A stretch of DNA of 15,549 bases from an uncultured Holophagaceae bacterium (lineage in GTDB: Bacteria > Acidobacteriota > Holophagae > Holophagales > Holophagaceae). A program made the position numbers and the translations under genes. Location: positions 1 through 15,549 of the forward strand of contig CAITBU010000129.1 in the NCBI GenBank assembly GCA_903890595.1, given 5' to 3'. A model generated the notes under the pieces. That model did no database searches and was not told the origin of the DNA. It worked only from the letters and a program-made list of their open reading frames with translations. The number at the start of each line of letters is the position of its first letter. Within the stretch, counting starts at the first letter, position 1. Shown piece by piece: positions 1 to 5,525 of the stretch.

Positions 1-65
1 AAGGAGATCCCGTGCTTCTTCAGATTGGCGGTGGCCTTTGGTGGGTCCCATTCGAACTGAACCAT
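1..65 (-). CDS. brnT: BrnT-family toxin, N-terminal fragment (cut by window edge)
   Basis: Reading the minus strand from the ATG at 65 gives 21 codons, beginning MVQFEWDPPKATANLKKHGI, before the window ends. The pattern [MK]-FEWD-P-K-A-x-x-N-x-x-KHG-[IV]-S-F is the very characteristic N-terminus of BrnT, the ribonuclease-fold toxin of BrnT/BrnA type II toxin-antitoxin systems. BrnT is a small (about 90 residues) RNase that is neutralised and transcriptionally autorepressed by the ribbon-helix-helix antitoxin BrnA, normally encoded just downstream; here that would lie beyond position 1. The gene diverges from the yigZ-like gene, with 71 bases between the start codons. No Shine-Dalgarno is well placed for this ATG: the nearest GGAG is 15 bases upstream. 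The family call is from motif recognition of a fragment only; activity and the presence of brnA cannot be judged here. Confidence 0.72.
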   Translation of the reverse strand, partial: MVQFEWDPPKATANLKKHGIS

Positions 66-99
66 ACATACAGTGTATTGCTCCGTAAGTAGCCGTCAA
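66..99 (-). promoter_or_regulatory. Predicted brnT promoter with inverted-repeat operator
   Basis: On the minus strand there is a -35-like TTGACG (94-99), a 16-base spacer and a -10-like TACACT (72-77). An inverted repeat ATAC-ACT-GTAT (68-78) sits directly over the -10. In known brnTA operons BrnA represses its own promoter, so the repeat is a plausible operator. The predicted transcription start falls at about 64-66, on or next to the ATG at 65, which would make the mRNA leaderless. This is inferred from sequence pattern only. Confidence 0.45.
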
Positions 100-136
100 G
101 GTTGCCCCCGCCCCCAGTGCCATCCATGCTGGACAG

Positions 137-745
137 ATGCGCCGCCTGAAGGATCCCGCCGTCCACCGCCTCCGGGAGAAGGCCTCGGTCTTTCTGACGG
201 AGCTGCACCCGGCCCGGGATTCGGGGGAGCGGGCGGCGGTGCTGGCCCTGCTACGCAAGCGGGACTTCGACGCCACCCACCACTGCAGTGCCTGGCGCGA
301 GGGGGTGCCGGTGACGAGTCAGGGCGCCGATGACGATGGCGAGCCCTCGGGCACGGCGGGGCGGCCCATCCTGGCGGTGCTGGAGGGGGCCCAGGTCACG
401 GACCTCATCGCCGTCTGCATCCGCTGGTACGGCGGCACCAAGCTGGGCACCGGCGGCCTGGTGCGGGCCTACACCGAGGGCGTCCAGGGTGCTCTGGCCG
501 TGGCCGATGAGGCCGGGGCCTGGGCGGAAGTCCGCATCCTGCGCACCGGGACGCTCCGGGTGCCCGCCAGCCAGTCCCACCTGCCCTTCGCCCTCCTGGG
601 GGCCTTTCCCACCGCCGAGCCCCTTGAACAGACCTTCAGCGGTGCCGACGCCGTCCTGCGCTTCCAGTGCCCCCCCGACCTCGCCCCCGCCCTGGACCAC
701 GCCTGGCAAGAGCGCAGCCGAGGCGGGAGCATCGCCTGGGACTGA
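137..745 (+). CDS. yigZ: YigZ/IMPACT family protein (UPF0029)
   Basis: A 202-residue protein, the usual length of bacterial YigZ. The N-terminal UPF0029 domain (about residues 10-120) contains the family signature WYGGTKLGTGGLVRAYTEGV near residues 97-116, preceded by the DDDGEPSGTAGRPIL segment that is also typical of the family. The C-terminal part (about 125-200) fits the small ferredoxin-like DUF1949 region. Members are related to eukaryotic IMPACT and have been proposed to bind nucleic acid or ribosomes, but no reaction is established. The start follows only a weak GGAC Shine-Dalgarno; the N-terminus aligns in length with the family. The gene stands alone, divergent from brnT and convergent with the DUF1684 gene. 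Confidence 0.88.
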   Translation: MRRLKDPAVHRLREKASVFLTELHPARDSGERAAVLALLRKRDFDATHHCSAWREGVPVTSQGADDDGEPSGTAGRPILAVLEGAQVTDLIAVCIRWYGGTKLGTGGLVRAYTEGVQGALAVADEAGAWAEVRILRTGTLRVPASQSHLPFALLGAFPTAEPLEQTFSGADAVLRFQCPPDLAPALDHAWQERSRGGSIAWD

Positions 746-897
746 ACAAGGCCAAAACTGAGTTGAAAGCAAATAAACAGGGATGAAGGGGATGAAGGGG
801 ATAACTGCGTTCCTGATTTTCTCCGCTCTCCTCCGCGCCTCGGCTGTCCTCTGCGTTCCTTCCTTGTCTTTTCACTCCGACCCAGACGAAGCCAGGC
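746..897. repeat. Intergenic repeat block A: GGGATGAAG tandem, GATAACTGCG, pyrimidine-rich module
   Basis: A 152-base gap between two convergent genes. It holds two perfect 9-base tandem units GGGATGAAG (780-788, 789-797) plus a partial third, GGGATAA (798-804), running directly into GATAACTGCG (800-809). After about ten bases comes a strongly pyrimidine-rich stretch (811-877) in which CTCCGC, CTCCGCG and CTCTGCG recur (821, 831, 849). The same plan, with the identical GATAACTGCG 10-mer, occurs inverted in block C (14381-14486). Similar short-period intergenic phrases are, from memory, scattered in many environmental bacterial genomes. I see no conserved open frame in it. Confidence 0.6.
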
Positions 898-1785
898 TCA
901 GTGATGCCCGGGGTCTTTCTCGCCCGCGGTGATGGCGATGGGGAGCTGGTTCTCCTTGGGTGGCAGGGGGCAGGTCGCAAAGATGGTGAAGGCGCAGGGC
1001 GGGTTGATAGCCCTGTTGAAGTCCAGGATGACCTTGTCGTTCTTGGCCAGATCGGCAGAGAGGAAGCGCCCGGCGGGGTAGGTTCCGCCGGTGCTGGTGG
1101 TGTCCTTGAAGATGATGAAGAGCTCCGTGTGACCGTCCTCTTCCTCGAGCATGGGCTCCAGGGTGAGCTCCCGCCCGCCCGCCTTGAAGCGCAGCAGGCC
1201 CGGGGCGGTCATGGGCGTGGTGGTGCCCAGCACCGTGGGGATGGCCCGCACCTGGGGCGTGGCGTAGGGCTCGAAGGTGGCCTCGATGCGCCAGGCCGGG
1301 TCCACCGGGTAGCGGGGGACGCCATGGAAGGCCTTGCGGGCGGGGTTCTCCGAGTCCCGGATGCGCACGGCGACACGGTCGCCCCGACGAATCAGGAAGA
1401 AGCGCACCCGCCCAGCCTGAAAGGTGTCGGGGCGGCCGTCGGCATCGGTCTTGAGGAGGGTCTCCGTCACCGGCTTGCCGTTGAGCAGGAGGCCGCTTCC
1501 CGGCGCTGGCTGGAAGCGGACCGAGGTGCCCTCCAGGACAAAGGCGCCGGCCTTGGCCGGGGCGGCCCAGGCGGGCAGTAGCACCGCTGAGTCCGGCGCC
1601 GAGCCGAGGGTGTTCACGCCAGGCTTGAGCCAGTCCCGCCCGATGAGCGTGAGCCACCCCTCCTCCGCCGCCAGCTGCGCCTCCCGCTCCGCATGCCAGG
1701 CATCCACCGAAGCCCGGTAGGGTTCCTGGGCGAAGGCCGCCGGGGCGAGGAGAAGCAGGGTGGCGAGGGTCGGTAGGCAGCGCAT
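898..1785 (-). CDS. Secreted DUF1684 domain protein
   Basis: About 295 residues. It has an N-terminal signal peptide (basic MRCLP, hydrophobic core, AFA-QE cleavage-like site) followed by a DUF1684 domain. Recognisable family features are EREAQLAAEEGWLTLIGRDW near the N-terminus, the central RDSENPARKAF segment, and a C-terminal block with NPPCAF, ATCPLPPKENQLPI and AITAGEK. In this family the conserved FNRAINPPCAF-like block is the best diagnostic. The biochemical function is unknown; these are exported proteins found often in Bacteroidota and Acidobacteriota. Start choice is ambiguous: ATG at 1785 gives the cleaner signal peptide, with GGAG only 3 bases away; ATG at 1794 adds MEP and has no Shine-Dalgarno. 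The gene diverges from the DUF1028 gene, also secreted. Confidence 0.82.
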   Translation of the reverse strand: MRCLPTLATLLLLAPAAFAQEPYRASVDAWHAEREAQLAAEEGWLTLIGRDWLKPGVNTLGSAPDSAVLLPAWAAPAKAGAFVLEGTSVRFQPAPGSGLLLNGKPVTETLLKTDADGRPDTFQAGRVRFFLIRRGDRVAVRIRDSENPARKAFHGVPRYPVDPAWRIEATFEPYATPQVRAIPTVLGTTTPMTAPGLLRFKAGGRELTLEPMLEEEDGHTELFIIFKDTTSTGGTYPAGRFLSADLAKNDKVILDFNRAINPPCAFTIFATCPLPPKENQLPIAITAGEKDPGHH

Positions 1786-1809
1786 GGGCTCCATCTTATC
1801 GGGGTCTCT

Positions 1810-1819
1810 GGCCTAGGAT
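1810..1819. promoter_or_regulatory. Candidate overlapping divergent -10 elements around CCTAGG
   Basis: The palindrome CCTAGG (1812-1817) supplies TAGGAT on the plus strand (1814-1819), 22 bases before the DUF1028 start at 1842. On the minus strand it supplies TAGGCC (1810-1815), 24 bases before the ATG at 1785. The plus-strand copy matches the TAG(G/C)(C/A)T hexamer seen at the same distance before three other genes in the window. No convincing -35 is visible on either strand. Confidence 0.3.
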
Positions 1820-1841
1820 GGGGGTGCACCCCGGAGCCCCC

Positions 1842-2813
1842 ATGCGCCTCATGCTTGCCGCCCTGCTGCTCGCCCTCGCCGTGCCCGCTGCCGCCGGGGA
1901 GGGTCGCCGCCCGGTCCACACCTACTCCATCGTGGCCCGGGACGCCGCCACCGGGGACCTGGGCGTGGCCGTGCAGAGCCACTGGTTCTCCGTGGGCTCC
2001 GCCGTACCCTGGGCCGAGGCCGGGGTGGGCGCGGTGGCCACCCAGAGCTTCACCGAGCCCAGCTACGGCCCGCTGGGTCTGGCCCTCATGAAGGCGGGCA
2101 AGTCCGCCCCGGAGGCCCTCAAGGCCCTGCTGGCGGCGGATGCGGACCGGGAGGTGCGCCAGGTGGCCATGGTGGACGCCCAGGGACGCTCAGCGGCTCA
2201 CACCGGCGCCAAGTGCATCCAGGCCGCCGGGCACGAGGTGGGCGAGGGCTTCACCGTGGAGGCCAACCTCATGGACAAAGCCACCGTCTGGCCCGCCATG
2301 GCCAAGGCCTTCAAGGGCGCCAAGGGCGACCTGGCCGATCGCCTGCTGGCGGCCCTCCGCGCCGCCCAGGCCGAGGGCGGCGACATCCGGGGCCAGCAGA
2401 GCGCCGCCATTCTCATCGTGAAGGGCAAGCCCTCAGGCCAGCCTTGGAACGACCGCCTCTTCGACCTCCGGGTGGAGGACAACCCGGACCCCCTGAAGGA
2501 GCTGGGCCGCCTCATCCAGCTGCGCCGGGCCTACCTCCTCATGGACGAGGGGGACGGCCATGTCACCGCTGGCAAGTGGGGCGAGGCCAAGGCTTCCTAT
2601 GAAGCCGCCGCCAAGCTGGCCCCCGGCGTGTGGGAGATGCCCTTCTGGCAGGCCGTGGCCCTGGCCTCCAGCGGCAAGCGCGACGAGGCCCTGCCGATCT
2701 TCAAAAAAGTCTTCGCCGCCGAGCCCTTCTGGAAGCGCCTCGTCCCCAGGCTCGCCGAAGTCGACCAGCTCCCCAAGGACCCTGCCCTGCTCAAGGCGAT
2801 CCAGGCGCAGTAA
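1842..2813 (+). CDS. Secreted DUF1028 (Ntn-hydrolase-like) protein with C-terminal TPR-like extension
   Basis: About 323 residues. A signal peptide (MRLMLAALLLALAVPAAAG) precedes a DUF1028 domain. This is recognised by the opening HTYSIVARDAATGDLGVAVQ, then HWFSVGSAVPWAEAGVGAV, and by GPLGLALMKAG and QGRSAAHTGAKC blocks typical of the family. DUF1028 proteins have an Ntn-hydrolase-like fold, but no substrate is known. After about residue 235 there is an alpha-helical tail with TPR-like spacing (GKWGEAKASYEAAAKLAPG, then GKRDEALPIFKKVFAAEP), an arrangement also seen in other DUF1028 proteins. I chose ATG 1842 because GGAG (1833-1836) lies five bases upstream and the signal peptide begins there; an in-frame ATG at 1818 has no Shine-Dalgarno. 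It diverges from the DUF1684 gene. Confidence 0.85.
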   Translation: MRLMLAALLLALAVPAAAGEGRRPVHTYSIVARDAATGDLGVAVQSHWFSVGSAVPWAEAGVGAVATQSFTEPSYGPLGLALMKAGKSAPEALKALLAADADREVRQVAMVDAQGRSAAHTGAKCIQAAGHEVGEGFTVEANLMDKATVWPAMAKAFKGAKGDLADRLLAALRAAQAEGGDIRGQQSAAILIVKGKPSGQPWNDRLFDLRVEDNPDPLKELGRLIQLRRAYLLMDEGDGHVTAGKWGEAKASYEAAAKLAPGVWEMPFWQAVALASSGKRDEALPIFKKVFAAEPFWKRLVPRLAEVDQLPKDPALLKAIQAQ

Positions 2814-2827
2814 GCGAATACAAAGTG

Positions 2828-2953
2828 ATTCACCACGAAGACGAGATGACCACGAAGCATCTGGAATATCCTTCTTCGTGGTCTTCCTGTCTTCTCGGCA
2901 TCGGCTGCGCCGGTACGGGAGACAAACAGAAATGTCCCGTCTTCGTGGTGAAT
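2828..2953. repeat. 126-bp palindromic element with 16-bp terminal inverted repeats (block B)
   Basis: The arms ATTCACCACGAAGACG (2828-2843) and CGTCTTCGTGGTGAAT (2938-2953) are perfect 16-bp inverted repeats. Inside, GACCACGAAG (2848-2857) pairs with CTTCGTGGTC (2874-2883) around a 16-base loop. CGGC/GCCG (2902-2912) makes a small hairpin, and ACGGGA/TCCCGT (2915-2920, 2935-2940) forms a third that competes with the outer stem for 2938-2940. The motif ACCACGAAG therefore occurs twice directly and twice inverted. The element occupies most of the 170-base gap between the DUF1028 and YchJ-like genes. It could be a non-autonomous dispersed repeat or a structured 3' UTR. No open frame is present. 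Confidence 0.7.
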
Positions 2954-2983
2954 TCTTTTCTAAATGCTAAAGCTGAGGCACCC

Positions 2984-3382
2984 ATGTCCCGACCCTGTCC
3001 CTGCGCCTCCAAGAAGCCCTACGACCGTTGCTGCGGCCCGTTCCATGCCGGGGCAGCGCTGCCGGCGACGGCGGAGCTGCTCATGCGCTCCCGCTATGCC
3101 GCCTACGCCCTGGCCAAGGTGGACTACCTCATCAGCACCCGCCCCGAGGCCATGCGCGCCGGGGAGAACCGCGATGAGCTCCGGGAGTACTGCAAGTCCG
3201 TGGTCTGCGTGGGCCTCAAGATCGTCGCCAAGGAGAAGGGTGGCAAGGACGACGACACCGGGGTGGTCACCTTCCACGCCAGCCTGCAGGCCCAGGGCCG
3301 GCGCAGCCTGCACATCGAGACCAGCACCTTCGCGCGGGAGCAGGGCAAGTGGGTGTACGTGGACGGAGTCGTGAAGCCCTAG
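2984..3382 (+). CDS. YchJ-like SEC-C motif protein (UPF0225)
   Basis: 132 residues. It opens with a SEC-C zinc-binding motif (C5, C7, C16, C17 in SRPCPCASKKPYDRCCGPFH) followed by the YchJ/UPF0225 NTF2-like core (LLMRSRYAAYALAKVDYLIS, later FHASLQAQGRR and a closing GKWVYVDGVV). E. coli YchJ is about 150 residues and has SEC-C motifs at both ends; this one has only the N-terminal motif. SEC-C motifs are also found at the SecA C-terminus, where they bind zinc and SecB, but the role of YchJ is not established. The start at 2984 follows GAGG (2975-2978) by five bases. The longer open frame upstream runs through the inverted-repeat element and the tail of the previous gene, so I rejected it. The stop codon merges with the Shine-Dalgarno of the next gene. 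Confidence 0.85.
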   Translation: MSRPCPCASKKPYDRCCGPFHAGAALPATAELLMRSRYAAYALAKVDYLISTRPEAMRAGENRDELREYCKSVVCVGLKIVAKEKGGKDDDTGVVTFHASLQAQGRRSLHIETSTFAREQGKWVYVDGVVKP

Positions 3383-3394
3383 GAGGAGCCCGCC

Positions 3395-4228
3395 ATGTCA
3401 TGCCTCGACGGAATCAAGGTCATCAACCTCGCCCTCAACCTCCCAGGACCAGCTGCCGCCCAGCGTCTGCAGGCCCTGGGAGCAGAGGTCATCAAGGTGG
3501 AACCCCCCAGCGGGGACCCCATGGCCACCTACAGTGCCGCCTGGTACCGGGAGATGGCAGGGGGCCAGACCCGGGTGGTGCTGGACCTCAAGGCCCCGGA
3601 AGGGCGTGCCCACCTGCAGGCCCTGCTGGCGGAGGCGGACCTGCTCATCACCTCCTTCCGCCCCTCAGCGCTGGTCCGCCTTGGTTTGGACCCCGCCACG
3701 CTGGCGGCGGCCCACCCGGACCTCTGTCAGGTGGCCATTGTGGGCTTCCCGGCACCCCGGGCGGAGGAGGCTGGCCACGACCTGACCTATCAGGCCTCCA
3801 TGGGGCTGGTGGCACCCCCGAGCCTGCCGCGCGCCCTCCTCTCGGACCTGGCGGGCGCTGAGCAGGCCATCAGCGCCGCCCTTGGGCTCTTGCTAGACCG
3901 GGCCCGCACTGGCAAGGCTGGACAGGCCACGGTGGCCCTGTCAGAGGCCGCGGAGGCCTTTGCGGCCCCGCTCCGGCATGGCCTGACGGCCCCTGGGGCC
4001 ATGCTGGGGGGCGGCCTTCCTCAGTACAACCTCTATCCCACCACCGATGGCTGGATCGCTGTGGCCGCCCTGGAGCCCCACTTCAAGAAGAAGCTGGAAG
4101 GTCTCCTGCAGGTGAGCACCGCCGACGACTACCAGCGGGCCTTCGCCGGCCAGACCTCGGCCCATTGGCAGGCCTGGGGCGAAGCCAACGATGTGCCGGT
4201 GGAGACCCTGCGTACCACTGCCGGCTAA
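3395..4228 (+). CDS. Family III CoA-transferase / alpha-methylacyl-CoA racemase-like protein, short
   Basis: 277 residues of the CaiB/BaiF (family III) fold. The N-terminal LPGPAAAQRLQALGAEVIKV is the CoA-binding signature. Three residues match the racemase (AMACR/MCR) catalytic set rather than the formyl-CoA-transferase set: H128 in GHDLTY, D151 in LSDLAG and E227 in ALEPHF. That suggests epimerisation of 2-methylacyl-CoA thioesters, but the true substrate is unknown. The family normally runs 350-400 residues; this one stops after the second Rossmann-like part and lacks the usual C-terminal segment. I see no continuation in other frames after 4228, so it is either a short subfamily or a C-terminally truncated gene. 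A strong AGGAGG (3381-3386) lies eight bases before the ATG and overlaps the stop codon of the ychJ-like gene, so the two are probably co-transcribed. Confidence 0.78.
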   Translation: MSCLDGIKVINLALNLPGPAAAQRLQALGAEVIKVEPPSGDPMATYSAAWYREMAGGQTRVVLDLKAPEGRAHLQALLAEADLLITSFRPSALVRLGLDPATLAAAHPDLCQVAIVGFPAPRAEEAGHDLTYQASMGLVAPPSLPRALLSDLAGAEQAISAALGLLLDRARTGKAGQATVALSEAAEAFAAPLRHGLTAPGAMLGGGLPQYNLYPTTDGWIAVAALEPHFKKKLEGLLQVSTADDYQRAFAGQTSAHWQAWGEANDVPVETLRTTAG

Positions 4229-4268
4229 CCTTTCGCCGGTACTGGGCCACCACTCGCCGATCCTGGGC

Positions 4269-4296
4269 TGAACGGTTCCACTGGGGGCCGTAGCCT
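4269..4296 (+). promoter_or_regulatory. Candidate promoter of the lia-like/lytS/lytTR operon
   Basis: TAGCCT (4291-4296) lies 22 bases before the ATG at 4319, the same hexamer and distance as upstream of tnaA. A weak -35-like TGAACG (4269-4274) is 16 bases further up. The 90-base gap also holds an imperfect direct repeat, CGGT-ACTGGG (4237-4246) and CGGTTCCACTGGGG (4273-4286), which could be a binding site for the operon's own LytTR regulator. That last point is speculative. Confidence 0.35.
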
Positions 4297-4318
4297 GGGC
4301 ATGTGGAAGGAGAACCCC

Positions 4319-4429
4319 ATGCCCCAGACTGCCTGGCTCGTCGATTACCTCTGGTGCCTGCTGTGGCTCCCCACCCTGATCCTGGCCGTGCCCTACACCT
4401 CGGGCGGCCCCCAGGAGGTCCGCCCATGA
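4319..4429 (+). CDS. 36-residue single-pass membrane protein opening the operon
   Basis: ATG at 4319 is preceded by a strong AAGGAGAA (4307-4314) and encodes 36 residues. One hydrophobic, tryptophan-rich segment (about residues 5-25, containing WLVDYLWCLLWLPTLILAVP) is followed by a short polar tail ending in EVRP. The stop TGA overlaps the next ATG as ATGA (4426-4429), the same coupling used at the next junctions, which strongly supports translation. I do not recognise a family. Position and topology suggest a small membrane partner of the LiaF-like/LytS system, perhaps a sensor modulator or assembly factor, but that is inference. It could alternatively be a leader peptide whose only job is to couple translation to the next gene. 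Confidence 0.68.
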   Translation: MPQTAWLVDYLWCLLWLPTLILAVPYTSGGPQEVRP

Positions 4430-4824
4430 GCCGCCCCACCCCGCTCGCAGACCTGGCCCCCAGGTTGGTCCTGGGCCTCGTGGTCATCGCCCTTGGAGCC
4501 ATCCTGCTGCTGGAGAACCTTGGCCTCTACAGCGCTTGGCGGCTCTTGGACTGGTGGCCCGCCGCCCTGGTGGCTTTTGGCCTGTCCCGCCTGATCCAGG
4601 GCGGCCCCCTCAGCCTCCGCGGTCACGTGTGGCTGGCCCTCGGTGCGGCGGCCTTCGTGACCCAGTTCGGCCCCTGGGGCTTGCTTGAGCGCTGGTGGCC
4701 CCTGGCCCTGGTGTGGGTGGGCCTCGTGGTCACCCTCCGGGCCCTCTTCCCCCGCATCGCCAACCCAGGGCCCCCTTCCAGTGAACCCGAAACAACCCCA
4801 GACTTGCCGCAGGTGACACCATGA
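4426..4824 (+). CDS. DUF5668 / LiaI-LiaF-like four-helix membrane protein
   Basis: 132 residues with four predicted membrane segments (about 13-31, 42-58, 66-82, 90-106) and a short Pro/Glu-rich cytosolic tail. The repeated pattern of a hydrophobic helix, then ENLGLYSAWRLLDWWPAALV and later RWWPLALVWVGLVV, fits the DUF5668 (LiaI-LiaF-like transmembrane region) family. In Firmicutes such regions belong to LiaI and LiaF, which sit at the membrane and monitor cell-envelope damage. The protein lacks the soluble C-terminal LiaF domain that the next gene carries. The start is set by the ATGA overlap with the 36-residue gene; a longer in-frame reading from 4303 would overlap that gene entirely. Confidence 0.8.
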   Translation: MSRPTPLADLAPRLVLGLVVIALGAILLLENLGLYSAWRLLDWWPAALVAFGLSRLIQGGPLSLRGHVWLALGAAAFVTQFGPWGLLERWWPLALVWVGLVVTLRALFPRIANPGPPSSEPETTPDLPQVTP

Positions 4825-5525
4825 CCAGCCCCGCAACCCCGACCCCTGCCAGCGCCTTCACCCCCAAGCTGGTGGTGGGCGTGGCCATCATCGTGGTCGG
4901 TCTGGTCCTGACCCTCGACACCCTCGGCCTGGTCAACTCCCACGCCATCCTGCGCCTCTGGCCCCTGGCCCTGGTGGCCATGGGCATCGCCAAGCTGCGG
5001 CAGGAAGGCACCGGCTCCACCGCCGGCTGGGCGCTGGTGGTGGTGGGCACCTTCCTGGTCATTGCCCTGGTGGATGGCGACCACTCTGTCACCCTGGCCC
5101 CCCTGCTCATCGTGGCCCTGGGCATCTTCATCGTCACCAAGGCCCTCAAGCAGAACCGGGGCATCCCGGCGGAGCTGTCCCACTCCGATGACTTCCTGCA
5201 GGGCACAGCCATCATGGGCGGCTTCAAGCGGCGGGTGGCCACCCCCACCTTCAAGGGCGGCCAGCTGACGGCCATCTTCGGCGGCTACGAGGTGGACCTG
5301 CGCCAGTGCGCCCTGGAGGGCGGTCAAGCCCGCCTTGACGTCTTCGTGCTCTTCGGCGGTGGCGAGATCCGCGTCCCCGAGGGCTGGGAGATTGTCTCCC
5401 GCGCCACGGCGATCGCTGGCGCCATCAACGACAACACCCACCACGGGCCCCAGGGGGACGACCTCCGCCCGCGCCTGATCATCACGGGGCTGATCCTCTT
5501 CGGTGGCACCGAGGTCAAGAGCTGA
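4821..5525 (+). CDS. LiaF-like membrane protein (DUF5668 plus LiaF C-terminal domain)
   Basis: 234 residues. Four membrane segments (about 16-34, 42-57, 68-84, 91-108) are followed by a soluble domain (about 125-234) of the LiaF/YvqF C-terminal type. The diagnostic beta-strands are GQLTAIFGGYEVDLR (about 147-161) and LDVFVLFGGGEIRVPEGW (about 172-189). In Bacillus, LiaF is an inhibitor of the LiaS kinase and responds to cell-wall antibiotics. Here the partner would be the LytS-type kinase encoded immediately downstream. The start overlaps the previous stop as ATGA, with AGGTGA (4811-4816) as Shine-Dalgarno; the stop overlaps the kinase start as TGATG. The family assignment is firm; the signalling role is by analogy. 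Confidence 0.85.
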   Translation: MTSPATPTPASAFTPKLVVGVAIIVVGLVLTLDTLGLVNSHAILRLWPLALVAMGIAKLRQEGTGSTAGWALVVVGTFLVIALVDGDHSVTLAPLLIVALGIFIVTKALKQNRGIPAELSHSDDFLQGTAIMGGFKRRVATPTFKGGQLTAIFGGYEVDLRQCALEGGQARLDVFVLFGGGEIRVPEGWEIVSRATAIAGAINDNTHHGPQGDDLRPRLIITGLILFGGTEVKS

